DNA of 64,000 nt from Microtetraspora malaysiensis (GTDB taxonomy: Bacteria > Actinomycetota > Actinomycetes > Streptosporangiales > Streptosporangiaceae): NCBI RefSeq assembly GCF_001528665.1, contig NZ_BBYJ01000016.1:149906-213905 (forward strand). The letters are read 5' to 3'. Shown here in pieces: positions 1 through 7,694 of the stretch. A program made the position numbers and the translations under genes. Each line of letters begins with the position of its first letter. Within the stretch, counting starts at the first letter, position 1. The notes below the pieces were generated by a model. The model did no database searches. It was given only the letters and a program-made list of their open reading frames with translations, and was not told where the DNA came from.

Positions 1-104
1 GACTACTACGGGGACTTCTGCTTCTGAAATGAACCGGGTGGATTCTCAACGAGAACCACCCTCGAGGATCGGCACGAATCCTCGTGTCGAGCAGGCGCGT
101 AGAC

Positions 105-143
105 ACCCCAGACTGTCAGCAAATTTTGCTGACAGTCTGGGGT
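105..143. repeat. Near-perfect 39-bp palindrome
   Basis: The left arm ACCCCAGACTGTCAGCAAA (105-123) and its exact reverse complement (125-143) flank a single T. As a stem-loop this would be a 16-bp stem with an AAATTTT loop, but no U-tract follows on either strand, so a protein-binding site or a remnant of a mobile-element end fits better than a terminator. It sits just outside the MarR/SDR fragment junctions. The binding protein is unknown. Confidence 0.7.
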
Positions 144-166
144 CGTCCGGCTGCGGTAGGCCGTGG

Positions 167-269
167 GCGAGCCGGCGCAAGGCGGAGGGCATTGACGCGG
201 ATGAAGCTCATGCCGAGGGCCTCGCACACCTCCTTGCGTCGTTCGTGCCGGTCGAGGACCAGGCCGCGC
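167..269 (-). pseudogene. Truncated duplicate of the MarR regulator gene
   Basis: Positions 183-269 match 1834-1920, inside the intact marR gene of this window, with only three mismatches over 87 bases. Upstream, 167-182 matches about 1794-1810, and the copy lacks 22 bases present in the intact gene. The copy covers only the first part of the regulator and is frame-broken, so it is a dead fragment. It abuts a fragment of a short-chain dehydrogenase at about 270. The high identity suggests a fairly recent duplication. Confidence 0.8.
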
Positions 270-345
270 CGCTGGAGATGTTGATGATCCGCCCTCCGTC
301 GCGCAGCCGCTTCAGCGTGATCCAGTGCTCTGACCGGGAAGGTTC
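262..345 (-). pseudogene. Short-chain dehydrogenase fragment, serine-motif part
   Basis: The reverse strand encodes a stretch containing [16 protein letters not shown], the signature around the catalytic serine of classical SDR oxidoreductases. Neither the Rossmann glycine motif nor the YxxxK motif follows. The fragment is fused at about 270 to the duplicated MarR piece. A second SDR-like peptide (IIVNNAGIG) occurs at about 1148-1180 in the same orientation and in the order expected of one SDR gene. The two may be halves of one disrupted gene, but this is inference from short motifs. Confidence 0.5.
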
Positions 346-424
346 ACCGGGTTGTGGCGGGCGGTGCAGCGTTCGCGGAAATCCGTTTCGAGCGTTGCTG
401 TGGTTGCCTCTACTGTGGCGTGGT

Positions 425-955
425 GTGACTGAAGTGATCGTTCTCAACGGTGGTTCCAGCTCGGGGAAGTCCGGGATCGTTCGGTGTCTGCAGGCATGCC
501 TGCCGGATCCGTGGTTGGCCCTGGGGACAGACACGCTGATTGAGGCGATGCCCGCGTCCATGCAGACATCGGATGCCGGGATCGAGTTCGCTCCGGACGG
601 GCAGGTGATCGTCGGGCCGGAGTTCCGGGCGCTGGAAGCGGCATGGATCGAGGGGGTCGCCGCGATGGCCCGTGCGGGTGCCCGGGTCATCGTTGATGAG
701 GTCTTCCTCGGCGGAGCGGACTCGCAGAAGCGATGGCAGAAGGCTTTGGGCGAACTGCGGGTGCTGTGGGTCGGCGTCCGGTGCGACAGTGCGGTTGCCG
801 CGGGCCGTGAGGTCGCACGAGGTGATCGGGTCATCGGCATGGCGGAGTCCCAGGCGGATGTGGTCCACCGGGGCATTGTCTATGACCTGGAGGTGGACAC
901 CACGCATGCCGAGTCGATGGAGTGCGCACGGACCATCGCCGCGCATGTCAGCTGA
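425..955 (+). CDS. cpt: Chloramphenicol 3-O-phosphotransferase-like protein
   Basis: A 176-aa P-loop kinase of the CPT family, whose founding member in Streptomyces venezuelae inactivates chloramphenicol by phosphorylating its primary hydroxyl. The Walker A motif GGSSSGKS lies at residues 9-16. The family aspartate is at residue 36 (GTDTLIEAM), and further family-like blocks are [20 protein letters not shown] and EVDTTH. Length equals that of the family. The frame stays open upstream to 29, but homology begins only at the GTG at 425, so that start was chosen; no strong Shine-Dalgarno precedes it. The gene lies between SDR and MarR fragments, suggesting acquisition, and near a DHA2 exporter. 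A different phosphate-accepting substrate cannot be excluded. Confidence 0.85.
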   Translation: MTEVIVLNGGSSSGKSGIVRCLQACLPDPWLALGTDTLIEAMPASMQTSDAGIEFAPDGQVIVGPEFRALEAAWIEGVAAMARAGARVIVDEVFLGGADSQKRWQKALGELRVLWVGVRCDSAVAAGREVARGDRVIGMAESQADVVHRGIVYDLEVDTTHAESMECARTIAAHVS

Positions 956-1000
956 TCGGTGGTCCGGCTGTCTGCCGCTATGACCGCAGCGCCGAGACGG

Positions 1001-1250
1001 TCAGGCCGCTGTGGCCAGGGGCCGTCCTCCCCAGCGGGTGCCCTTCTCCCCGCGGATCCGGGCGCGTTCGCGGCGTTGGGCTGCCAGCACGTCGGGGTGG
1101 CGGGCGTTGGGAGTTGGCGAGGGTGAACTGCCGCCCGGGCTGCGACCGATGCCGGCGTTGTTGACGATGATGCCGACGCTCCCGTCAGGTGCGTACTCGC
1201 CTATTTGAGCGTCGAAGGCCGGATCGACGCCACGACCGGCGAGAAGGAGG
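1001..1250 (-). pseudogene. Composite remnant: SDR peptide plus unknown C-terminal tail
   Basis: One reverse-strand frame reads an SDR-like IIVNNAGIG (about 1148-1174) and continues without a stop into a basic tail ending RIRGEKGTRWGGRPLATAA, with the stop at 1001-1003. NNAG is the structural motif of classical SDRs. The tail is not part of an SDR and resembles the C-terminus of some other basic protein, which I cannot name. No credible start or complete domain is visible. The rest of the 956-1544 interval shows no gene I can support. I read it as fused debris. Confidence 0.4.
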
Positions 1251-1544
1251 CCGAGGACGAGACGGGGCGCCTACGGCCGGCAGCCGGGGCGGCGGTGAGC
1301 GGAGCGGCGCGCACCAGGAACGGCCACGCTCCCGTCCAGGCCCGGGTCGTCGCCGACGCGTGCCGTGTCCACCATGATCCTCTGCCGCGATCGGCACGCC
1401 ACCGGCCACGACCTTACTGACCATCCCCACCCTTTACGCGGTGCCCTTCCTGACATCCCGGTTCGGTAAGCCGCCACGGCATTTCCGTCGTGCACAGGCC
1501 ATCCGCCGCAGCGCAGCGCCGGTCATGAACGGCGAGGCCCCAGT

Positions 1545-1970
1545 TCAGGTGGCGAGGAGACGGGTGATGACGCGGTCGAGGGCGTCGAGGTCGGCCGGAT
1601 CCAGGGCGAGCAGTGCGGCGGGCGGTGTGCCGAGGATGCGCTCGGCGAGTTCGGCGGCCCGTACGCCTTCGGGGGTGATCGAGACGATCTTGGCCCGGCG
1701 GTCGCCGGGATGAGGAGCGCGCTCGACCAGTCCTCGGCGCTCCAGGTCGGCGACCACGACCGTGGTGTACGGAGGGTCGGTGGTGAGCTGTTCGGCGAGC
1801 CGGCGCAAGGTCAGTGGTCCGGCGGCGACGAGGCGGAGGGCCTTGACGCGGACGAAGCTCATGCCGAGGGCCTCGCACACCTCCTTGCGTCGTTCGTGCC
1901 GGTCGACGACCAGGCCGCGCATGCCGCGCCAGACGCGGGTGGCGAGCTCTTCGTCGGGAAGGGCGTTCAT
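1545..1970 (-). CDS. MarR-family transcriptional regulator
   Basis: A 141-aa winged helix-turn-helix repressor. The wHTH spans about residues 30-100, with recognition-helix sequence TTVVVADLERRGLVER and wing HPGDRRAKI. The ATG overlaps the stop of the exporter gene by 4 bp (ATGA), so the two are translationally coupled and the regulator probably controls its own operon. The frame stays open far upstream antisense to the exporter, but that part is only a shadow. A partial duplicate of this gene lies at 167-269. The ligand is unknown. Confidence 0.85.
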   Translation of the reverse strand: MNALPDEELATRVWRGMRGLVVDRHERRKEVCEALGMSFVRVKALRLVAAGPLTLRRLAEQLTTDPPYTTVVVADLERRGLVERAPHPGDRRAKIVSITPEGVRAAELAERILGTPPAALLALDPADLDALDRVITRLLAT

Positions 1971-3385
1971 CGGGACCTCGCCGGTTCGTACGGCGTCAGC
2001 CGCGCGGCGGTCCGATCGGCGGTGGCCATGGCCCAGCCGCTGGTGCTGACGATGGAGAGGATCAGGACGAGCAGCCCGTACGCGGCGACGATCCACCAGG
2101 TGGCGTGGCTGGCCCGGGTGAAGCCGGAGACGCCGGTGGCGGAGGCGACGACCGATCCGGCGATGGCGACCCCGAGCGACTGGCCGACCTGGCGGCTGGT
2201 CGAGGCGACGGCGGCGGCGACGCCGGCCTGGGACAGCGGCATCCCGGAGACGGCGGTGTTGGTGATGGGCGGGTTGACCACCGCGAAGCCGAGCCCGAAG
2301 ACCAGGTAGATCGCCAGCAGCGCCGGGATGGGCGTGGCGGGGGTGATCTGGGCGAGCAGGACCCCGCCGACGGCCATGCAGGTGCCTCCCGCGATGAGCG
2401 ATATGCGGGGCCCGCGCGCGCCGACCAGCCGCCCGGAGAGCGGTCCGAAGATCAGTGTCGCGAGCGCGACGGGCAGCATGCAGAGCCCGGCGCGCAGGGC
2501 GGACAGGCCGCGGATGTCCTGCAGGTAGAGCGTGTTGACGAAGAGGAAGGTGCCGAGCGCGGCGAAGCCGGCCACCGCGATGGCCGCCGCCCCCGCGAAC
2601 GGGGCGCTGCGGAAGAAACGCACGTCGATGAGCGGCTCGTCGCGGCGGGGCTCGTACCAGATCAGCGCGACGAGGGAGAGGAGGGCGACGGCGAAGCATC
2701 CGATGGTGAGGCCGGACGTCCAACCCAGGCCGGGCCCCTCGATGATCCCGTACGTCAGGGAGGCGAGCAGGGCGATGACGAGCACCTGGCCGACAGGGTC
2801 GATCCGGCGCGGCTTCTCGGACTTGGACTCGGGGACGAAGCGCCAGGTGAGCAGGACGGCGGCCAGCCCGATCGGCACGTTGATCCAGAAGATGGACCGC
2901 CAGCCGACGCTGTCGGTGAGCACGCCGCCGACGACGGGGCCGAGGGCCATGCTGATCCCGACGACGCCGCCCCACACGCCGATCGCCTGGGCGCGTTCGC
3001 GCGGGTCGGTGAAGGTGTTGGTGATGATCGACATGGCGACGGGGTTGAGCATCGACCCGCCGATCGCCTGGAGGGCGCGGAACGCGATCAGCCATTCCAG
3101 GGTCGGGGCGATGCTGCACAACAGGGACGCGGACGTGAAGACGAGCAGGCCGATCTGGAAGACCCGCCGTCGCCCGATGCGGTCGCCGGTGGAGCCGGAC
3201 AGCATGAGCAGGCTCGCGAGCGTCAGCGTGTAGGCGTCGATCGTCCACTGCAGCCCGGAGATGGGGGCGTGCAGGGCGCGTGCGATGGAGGGGAGCGCCA
3301 CGTTCACGATCGTGTTGTCGAGGGACACGATCAGCAGGCTGATGCAGCAGATGAGCAGCACCAGGACCCGTCGGTGGCGGTTCAT
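1967..3385 (-). CDS. DHA2-family (EmrB/QacA) MFS drug exporter
   Basis: A proton-coupled multidrug exporter of about 472 aa with the 14-helix DHA2 architecture. Near the N-terminus it carries LDNTIVNVALP (motif D1), then GDRIGRRR (motif A) at about residues 67-74, and GVLTDSVGWRSIFWINVP in the middle (motif C region and the SIFWINVP signature). ATG 3385 was chosen; a GTG at 3394 is also in frame but lies within a MarR-type palindrome. There is no Shine-Dalgarno before either, so the transcript may be leaderless. The gene is coupled to the downstream MarR gene. Substrate is unknown; the nearby cpt makes antibiotic export a reasonable guess. Confidence 0.85.
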   Translation of the reverse strand: MNRHRRVLVLLICCISLLIVSLDNTIVNVALPSIARALHAPISGLQWTIDAYTLTLASLLMLSGSTGDRIGRRRVFQIGLLVFTSASLLCSIAPTLEWLIAFRALQAIGGSMLNPVAMSIITNTFTDPRERAQAIGVWGGVVGISMALGPVVGGVLTDSVGWRSIFWINVPIGLAAVLLTWRFVPESKSEKPRRIDPVGQVLVIALLASLTYGIIEGPGLGWTSGLTIGCFAVALLSLVALIWYEPRRDEPLIDVRFFRSAPFAGAAAIAVAGFAALGTFLFVNTLYLQDIRGLSALRAGLCMLPVALATLIFGPLSGRLVGARGPRISLIAGGTCMAVGGVLLAQITPATPIPALLAIYLVFGLGFAVVNPPITNTAVSGMPLSQAGVAAAVASTSRQVGQSLGVAIAGSVVASATGVSGFTRASHATWWIVAAYGLLVLILSIVSTSGWAMATADRTAARLTPYEPARSR

Positions 3386-3388
3386 TAG

Positions 3389-3402
3389 TTGCACTATTAC
3401 AA
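3389..3402. promoter_or_regulatory. Candidate MarR operator at exporter start
   Basis: TTGCACTATTACAA is an imperfect palindrome of the TTGnAnTAnTnCAA type, typical of MarR-family boxes. On the reverse strand it contains TAATAG, a possible -10 hexamer about 12 bases before the exporter ATG. A repressor bound here would cover the promoter and the translation start. The assignment to the MarR protein of this operon is inference. Confidence 0.45.
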
Positions 3403-3575
3403 CGGTACGCCCTGTTTATTTGCGCTCGCTTCGCTCGCGCGGGCTCGGGGCGCCTTCAGTCGATGTCTTCCCTCGTCTCTCGGAGTCGCTCGTTCCTCGC
3501 TTCCCGCTCGCTCCTCAGTCCAGACACCGCCGCGTCCCTCGCGCGGGATGGTTGGGGCCGTAGTGATGGATGGTG

Positions 3576-3617
3576 CTCCCCCGGGGGGCCGCCCGCGCCG
3601 GCGGCCTCCCGGGGGAG
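3576..3617 (-). terminator. Terminator hairpin of the roadblock operon
   Basis: An 18-bp GC-rich inverted repeat (left arm 3576-3593, right arm 3600-3617, one non-Watson-Crick pair, 6-base loop) begins 3 bases beyond the stop of the last roadblock gene. No U-tract follows, as is common in actinomycetes. It separates this operon from the exporter promoter. Confidence 0.6.
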
Positions 3618-3620
3618 GGG

Positions 3621-3992
3621 TCAGATCTCCAGGCGCTCCTCGATGGAGCGGAGCTGGTGGCGGGCCATCGCCAGGTTGGACCTGTTGCGATCGAGGGCCA
3701 GGTAGAGGAACAGCCCCTTGCCGCTGCGCCCGGTGACCGGGCGGATGAGGTGGTACTGCGAGCCGAGCGTGATGAGGATGTCCTCGATGGCGTCCTTGAT
3801 CTGGAGCGACTCCATCGTGCGGAGTTTGGCCTTGACGACCTCGGTGTTGCCCGCGGCCGCGACGGGGAGGTCGAGGTCCTTGGACCCGCCGAGGGTGCCG
3901 AGGGCCATGCCGCTGCCGTAGTCGACGACGCAGGCGCCGAGGGCGCCGTCGATGCCCATCATCTCCTTGAGCGAGATGTCGATGTTCGTCAT
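3621..3992 (-). CDS. Roadblock/LC7 domain protein (third of three)
   Basis: A 123-aa single-domain roadblock/LC7 protein. Such proteins bind small Ras-like GTPases of the MglA type as dimers and act in polarity or signalling; in actinomycetes they are a standard component of conservons. The sequence runs from MTNIDISLKEMM through GALGACVVDYGSGMALG to LALDRNRSNLAMARHQL. It has the same length and layout as the first protein of the operon (5319-5690) and is its paralogue. It is 19 bases downstream of the second roadblock gene and is followed by a hairpin. No GTPase gene is nearby. Confidence 0.8.
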   Translation of the reverse strand: MTNIDISLKEMMGIDGALGACVVDYGSGMALGTLGGSKDLDLPVAAAGNTEVVKAKLRTMESLQIKDAIEDILITLGSQYHLIRPVTGRSGKGLFLYLALDRNRSNLAMARHQLRSIEERLEI

Positions 3993-4011
3993 GTCTGTTT
4001 CCCCTGTTCGG

Positions 4012-4428
4012 CTAGTTCGGCTGTGCGCGTTCGACGATGGCGGCGAGTTTGGCCGCCGTTTTACGACCCTCGATCCGGAGCAGGCCGAGGTTGGCCCCCG
4101 GCCCGGCGAGAACGGCGAGGACGAGTTTGGGGCCCGCGGCGTAGCACGCGGCGTGTCCGCGCGTGCCGGAGATCAGGGTCTCCTCAAGGGCGCCGACCTG
4201 GACGAGGTCGGTCATCCTGCGGGCCATCGAGATGAGCGCCGACGAGAGCGCCGCCGTCTGTTCGGTGTGGCCGGAGATGTCGGTCGCGATGAGCATCCCG
4301 TCCACCGTGCAGGTGAGCGTGCCGGTGATCTCGGGCGCGCGCTCCCTGAGGAGGAGCATCTCCTCGTGTATTTCGCCGCGTAGATCCATCGAAATGCCCT
4401 TTCCGGCCCGCTTGAGCCAGGTGATCAC
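4012..4428 (-). CDS. Roadblock/LC7 domain protein (second of three)
   Basis: A 138-aa roadblock/LC7 protein, more distant from the other two. Core segments are TGTLTCTVDGMLIATDI, AALSSALISMARRM and KLVLAVLAGPGANLGLL. The start is GTG at 4428, supported by a GGAGG Shine-Dalgarno seven bases upstream. This start overlaps the stop of the DUF4388 gene by 4 bp (GTGA); an internal ATG at 4389 is less well placed. The tight coupling to the DUF4388 gene suggests the products act together. The regulatory partner is unknown. Confidence 0.8.
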   Translation of the reverse strand: MITWLKRAGKGISMDLRGEIHEEMLLLRERAPEITGTLTCTVDGMLIATDISGHTEQTAALSSALISMARRMTDLVQVGALEETLISGTRGHAACYAAGPKLVLAVLAGPGANLGLLRIEGRKTAAKLAAIVERAQPN

Positions 4429-5315
4429 TGCAGCGCCTCCAGTGCGTCACGCAGCCTGATGAGCAGCTTCACGTCGGTCGGGTCGGCGCTGACCTGTGGC
4501 AGGTACGGCTGTGCCGGGTCCGACCCCGGTCCGGGGCGCAGCTCGGCCCGTGGCCCGCTCCGCTCGGCTCGTTTCGGCAGCGCCGGCTTGGGGGGCGCGG
4601 CCTGGTCGGCGGGGTCGGCCCCGGTCGCGAGCAGCCCCGCCGCGCCCAGTTCGCGTACGGCGAGCAGGGTCGAGTAGGCGGGACGGCCGAGGCGGCGGGC
4701 CAGCTCGGCGGGTGTGGCGGTGGTGTCGGCGCCGAGCAGCACCTCCCACTGCAGCGCGGACAGCACCACGTGCCTGCCGGGGATGCGCCGGACCGGGATC
4801 ACCGGTTGTGTGTCGAGCTCGCTCGACGGCCATGCGCGGTCCAATCGGGCCTTCCTCCGCCGGCACTCCTGGAAGAGGCCGGGCACGTCGAAGAACCAGT
4901 GCGTCCCGAGCCAGTGCCGCTCCCCGTCCTTGAACCGGGGCTTGGGCCCGGGACGGGCCCCGCTCGTGGCGAGCGCCGGCCCGAGCAGGAAGTACGAGGC
5001 GTCGAGGGTGGCGCCCAGGACGCAGAACTCCAGCTCGCCCTTGGTGAGCACGCCGGCGTCGACCAGCCGGTCGCCGCCGCTCGGCGGGTCGCTCTCCCCG
5101 GTGGCGGCCTGGCGCGCCTTCCTGACCGCGCCGGCGCTGATCCGTCCGGAGGCGGTCAGCAGCTCCTCCACGCCCGGCGTCCCCGTGCATTCGGCGTACG
5201 ACACCCGGCCTCGGGTGAGGAAGATCGTGCCGGCGCGGCCGATGCGGAGGGAGCCGGTGGCCCTGTCCTGGGCCAGTCCGGTGAGTACGGAGTCGAGGGT
5301 CGTGGTGGTGGCCAT
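4425..5315 (-). CDS. DUF4388-like protein with winged-helix segment
   Basis: A 296-aa protein. The N-terminal 110 residues (TGSLRIGRAGTIFLTRGRVSYAE, PGVEELLTASGRIS, LVDAGVLTKGELEF) fit the DUF4388 pattern seen in bacterial signalling proteins. A following region (LSALQWEVLLGAD, ATPAELARRLGRPAYSTLLAVREL) looks like a winged helix. A proline-rich spacer leads to a short C-terminal helix (TDVKLLIRLRDALEAL). It lies between two roadblock genes, 3 bases after the first and overlapping the second. A signalling or DNA-binding adaptor role is inference; no catalytic motif is visible. Confidence 0.7.
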   Translation of the reverse strand: MATTTTLDSVLTGLAQDRATGSLRIGRAGTIFLTRGRVSYAECTGTPGVEELLTASGRISAGAVRKARQAATGESDPPSGGDRLVDAGVLTKGELEFCVLGATLDASYFLLGPALATSGARPGPKPRFKDGERHWLGTHWFFDVPGLFQECRRRKARLDRAWPSSELDTQPVIPVRRIPGRHVVLSALQWEVLLGADTTATPAELARRLGRPAYSTLLAVRELGAAGLLATGADPADQAAPPKPALPKRAERSGPRAELRPGPGSDPAQPYLPQVSADPTDVKLLIRLRDALEALQ

Positions 5316-5318
5316 GGG

Positions 5319-5690
5319 TCACGAGGCGATCAGCCGGTGGGAGATGGCCTGAAGTCGGCGTAGGGCGAGGGCGAGGTTCGCGCGGTCGGGGTCGAGCCGG
5401 AGGCAGATGAGCAGCGGGCCGTCGAACATCGTCTCCATCGGTTTGATCAGGTGGTAGGCCCGGTCGGTGGTGACGATCACGTCCTCGATGCGTATCGTCC
5501 CGTCGGGCGTCGAGAGGGCGAGGCCGTCGAGCGTGGCGCGGAACGCCTCGCTCAGTCCCGCGGCGGATCCCTCCGGGTAGGACACGCCCTCGGCGGCGAC
5601 CGCCATTCCGCTGGTGTGATCCACGAGGATCGCGTCAAGTGCGCCGGGGATCGTCATGGCCTCGGAAAGGCAGTCCTCTATCCCGATCAC
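5319..5690 (-). CDS. Roadblock/LC7 domain protein (first of three)
   Basis: A 123-aa roadblock/LC7 protein and first gene of the four-gene operon. GTG 5690 was chosen because GGGAG stands six bases upstream and the N-terminus then aligns residue for residue with the third protein (IEDCLSEAMTIPGAL against IDISLKEMMGIDGAL), giving equal lengths. The frame also opens at a TTG at 5717 that lacks a ribosome site. Core motifs are DAILVDHTSGMAVA and RLDPDRANLALALRRL. The AT-richer 216-base region upstream (5691-5906) must hold the operon promoter and that of the divergent DUF523 gene. Confidence 0.8.
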   Translation of the reverse strand: MIGIEDCLSEAMTIPGALDAILVDHTSGMAVAAEGVSYPEGSAAGLSEAFRATLDGLALSTPDGTIRIEDVIVTTDRAYHLIKPMETMFDGPLLICLRLDPDRANLALALRRLQAISHRLIAS

Positions 5691-5906
5691 GCCCAGCTCC
5701 CTCGCCGTGTCGTCCAAACAGCGCGGCCAACACTAGAGAAGCCGGTGCCCGCGCAGCCCGCACGATCGATCGCGATAAGAGGTGAGATATAAGGATTAGT
5801 TCCTCAAGGAGGAGAAATCTCTAACTACATAGAAGAGTTGTATTTACGGGCATATGTGAAGATCGCCCGGCTTGTTTTGGGTTAAGGGTGGGACAGAATA
5901 GGAGTT

Positions 5907-6395
5907 ATGGAACGAGTCCTGGTCAGCGCCTGTCTCCTCGGCCGCAAGGTGCGCTACGACGGCGGCGCCAAGACGAGCGAGGACGAACTGCTCGCCGCCT
6001 GGAACGCCGAGGGGCGGCTTGTCCCGTTCTGTCCGGAAGTCGCGGGCGGGCTCCCCATCCCCCGGCCGCCGGCGGAGATCGAGGGCGGCGCGGGCGGCGC
6101 CGCCGTGCTGGCCGGGACCGCGCGCATCCTCACACCGGACGGCGACGACGTGACCGAGGCGTTCGTCGAGGGGGCCCGGCGGGCGCTCGACGCGGCGCGG
6201 GCGGCCGGCGCCCGGGTGGCGATCCTCAAGGAGGGCAGCCCCTCGTGCGGATCGCTGCGCGTCTACGACGGCACGTTCGCCGGGCGCACGACCCCGGGCC
6301 AGGGCGTGACCACCGCGCTTCTCGAACAGAACGGCATCCGTGTCTTCAACGAGGACGACATCGCCGCGGCCGCCCGGCACCTCCGGGAGGGCTGA
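5907..6395 (+). CDS. DUF523 family protein
   Basis: A 162-aa protein of the DUF523 (YbbK-like) family. Family motifs are SACLLGRKVRYDG at the N-terminus, FCPEVAGGLPIPRPPAEI, and KEGSPSCGS in the C-terminal half; the conserved cysteines suggest metal or thiol chemistry, but no biochemical role is firmly established. It starts at an ATG preceded by AGGAG only two bases away. It is monocistronic and convergent with the DUF4032 gene, with 9 bases between the stops. Confidence 0.8.
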   Translation: MERVLVSACLLGRKVRYDGGAKTSEDELLAAWNAEGRLVPFCPEVAGGLPIPRPPAEIEGGAGGAAVLAGTARILTPDGDDVTEAFVEGARRALDAARAAGARVAILKEGSPSCGSLRVYDGTFAGRTTPGQGVTTALLEQNGIRVFNEDDIAAAARHLREG

Positions 6396-6404
6396 CCTCC
6401 GAGC

Positions 6405-7637
6405 TCAGGGGGACAGCGGGTCGGCCCCGGCGTCGATGATCACCGCGTTCTCGTCCGGCTTGAACACCAGGACGTTCTCGGCGTACGACCGGACCGCGGC
6501 CTCGAGGCCCACGTCCGCCCCGGCCGTCTCGGACATGAACCAGCGGTGGTCGAGCACCTCGTGGAACAGCTGCGCGGGTTCCAGCTTGCGCCGCAGCTCG
6601 GCCGGGATCCCGCTCACCACCGGCTGGAAGACCTCGGCCAGCCAGCGGTGGGCCACGATCGCCTCGTCCTCGTGGCGCAGGCCGTTCGACACCCGGAACG
6701 CGTCGAGGTCGTTCAGCAGCCGCCTGGCCTGGTTCTCCTCCGCGTCCAGACCGGTCAGCCGCAGCAGGCGGCGCTGGTGGTGCCCGGCGTCCACGACCTT
6801 GGGCCGCACGATGAGCCGCCCCGTCCCGACCTTCCTGCGGACCATCATCTCGGCGACGTCGAAGCCGAGCGAGTTGAGCCGCCTGATCCGCTGCTCGACG
6901 ATGTGCCAGTCGACGTCCTCGATGATCTCGTCGGAGTTCAGCTCGCTCCACAGCCGCTCGTACCGCTCGACGATCTGCCCGGCGAAGACCAGCGGGTCGA
7001 TCGACGGGTGCAGCAGCTCGCCCGCCTCCAGGTCGAGCAGCTCGCCGTAGATGTTGACGTGCGCCACGTCGATGTCGTGGGTCCGCTGGCCTTCGCTGAT
7101 CATCGGGTGCAGCTCGCCGGTCTCCGCGTCCACCAGGTACGCGGCGAAGGCTCCGGCGTCGCGGCGGAACAGCGTGTTGGACAGCGAGCAGTCGCCCCAG
7201 TAGAAGCCCGCCAGGTGGAGCCGGACGAGCAGCACGGCGAGGGCGTCGAGCAGCCGCGTCAGCGTGTCGGGCCGCACCGCGCCGGAGAGCACGGCCCGGT
7301 AGGGGAGCGAGAACTGCAGGTGCCGGGTGATCAGCGCGGAGTCCAGCTCGGTGCCGTCCGCGGCGGTGCGCCCGGTGACGACCGCGACCGGCTCGACGGA
7401 CGGGGCGTCCAGCCGGGCCAGGTCCCACAGCAGCTTGTACTCCCGCCTGGCGTACCGCTCGCTGATCTCCTTGATCGCGTAGACGTGCCCCGACAGGCGG
7501 GCGAACCGGACGACGTGCCGCGAGATGCCGCGCGGCAGGGTCACCAGGTGGTGGTCGGGCCACTCCTCCAGCGGGATGTCCCAGGGCAGCCGGATCAGGT
7601 CGGGATCGCCGGGGGCGCCGATCATCTGCAGGGGCAC
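6405..7637 (-). CDS. DUF4032 kinase-fold protein
   Basis: A 410-aa protein with a lipopolysaccharide-kinase-like fold followed by a DUF4032 region. The kinase-like part has VYAIKEIS (nucleotide-binding lysine), FYWGDCSLSNTLF (catalytic-loop-like) and AYLVDAETGEL (metal-loop-like Asp). The C-terminal half is helical and includes EDEAIVAHRWLAEVFQPV. GTG 7637 was chosen because GAGGAG stands six bases upstream; ATG 7625 is too far from it. The frame continues upstream antisense to the DUF885 gene, which is not coding. The phosphorylated substrate is unknown. The gene diverges from the DUF885 gene across 57 bases. Confidence 0.75.
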   Translation of the reverse strand: MPLQMIGAPGDPDLIRLPWDIPLEEWPDHHLVTLPRGISRHVVRFARLSGHVYAIKEISERYARREYKLLWDLARLDAPSVEPVAVVTGRTAADGTELDSALITRHLQFSLPYRAVLSGAVRPDTLTRLLDALAVLLVRLHLAGFYWGDCSLSNTLFRRDAGAFAAYLVDAETGELHPMISEGQRTHDIDVAHVNIYGELLDLEAGELLHPSIDPLVFAGQIVERYERLWSELNSDEIIEDVDWHIVEQRIRRLNSLGFDVAEMMVRRKVGTGRLIVRPKVVDAGHHQRRLLRLTGLDAEENQARRLLNDLDAFRVSNGLRHEDEAIVAHRWLAEVFQPVVSGIPAELRRKLEPAQLFHEVLDHRWFMSETAGADVGLEAAVRSYAENVLVFKPDENAVIIDAGADPLSP

Positions 7638-7694
7638 CGTTTGCTCCTCGTTGCGGGGATTCGTGATCCAGTCTCGCGGATAGAGTCCTTGAGC

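Noticed and set aside
105..1250. A complete insertion sequence or integron around cpt
   Set aside because: No transposase or integrase gene, no paired terminal repeats and no target duplication could be identified.
2105..3388. A 427-codon forward frame antisense to the MFS exporter
   Set aside because: Its Asp/Gly/Gln-rich composition is the mirror of a GC-rich membrane gene, and no start signal or domain is present.
6546..7694. The 5' extension of the DUF885 frame, antisense to the DUF4032 gene
   Set aside because: Homology starts at ATG 7695; the upstream part is low-complexity shadow.
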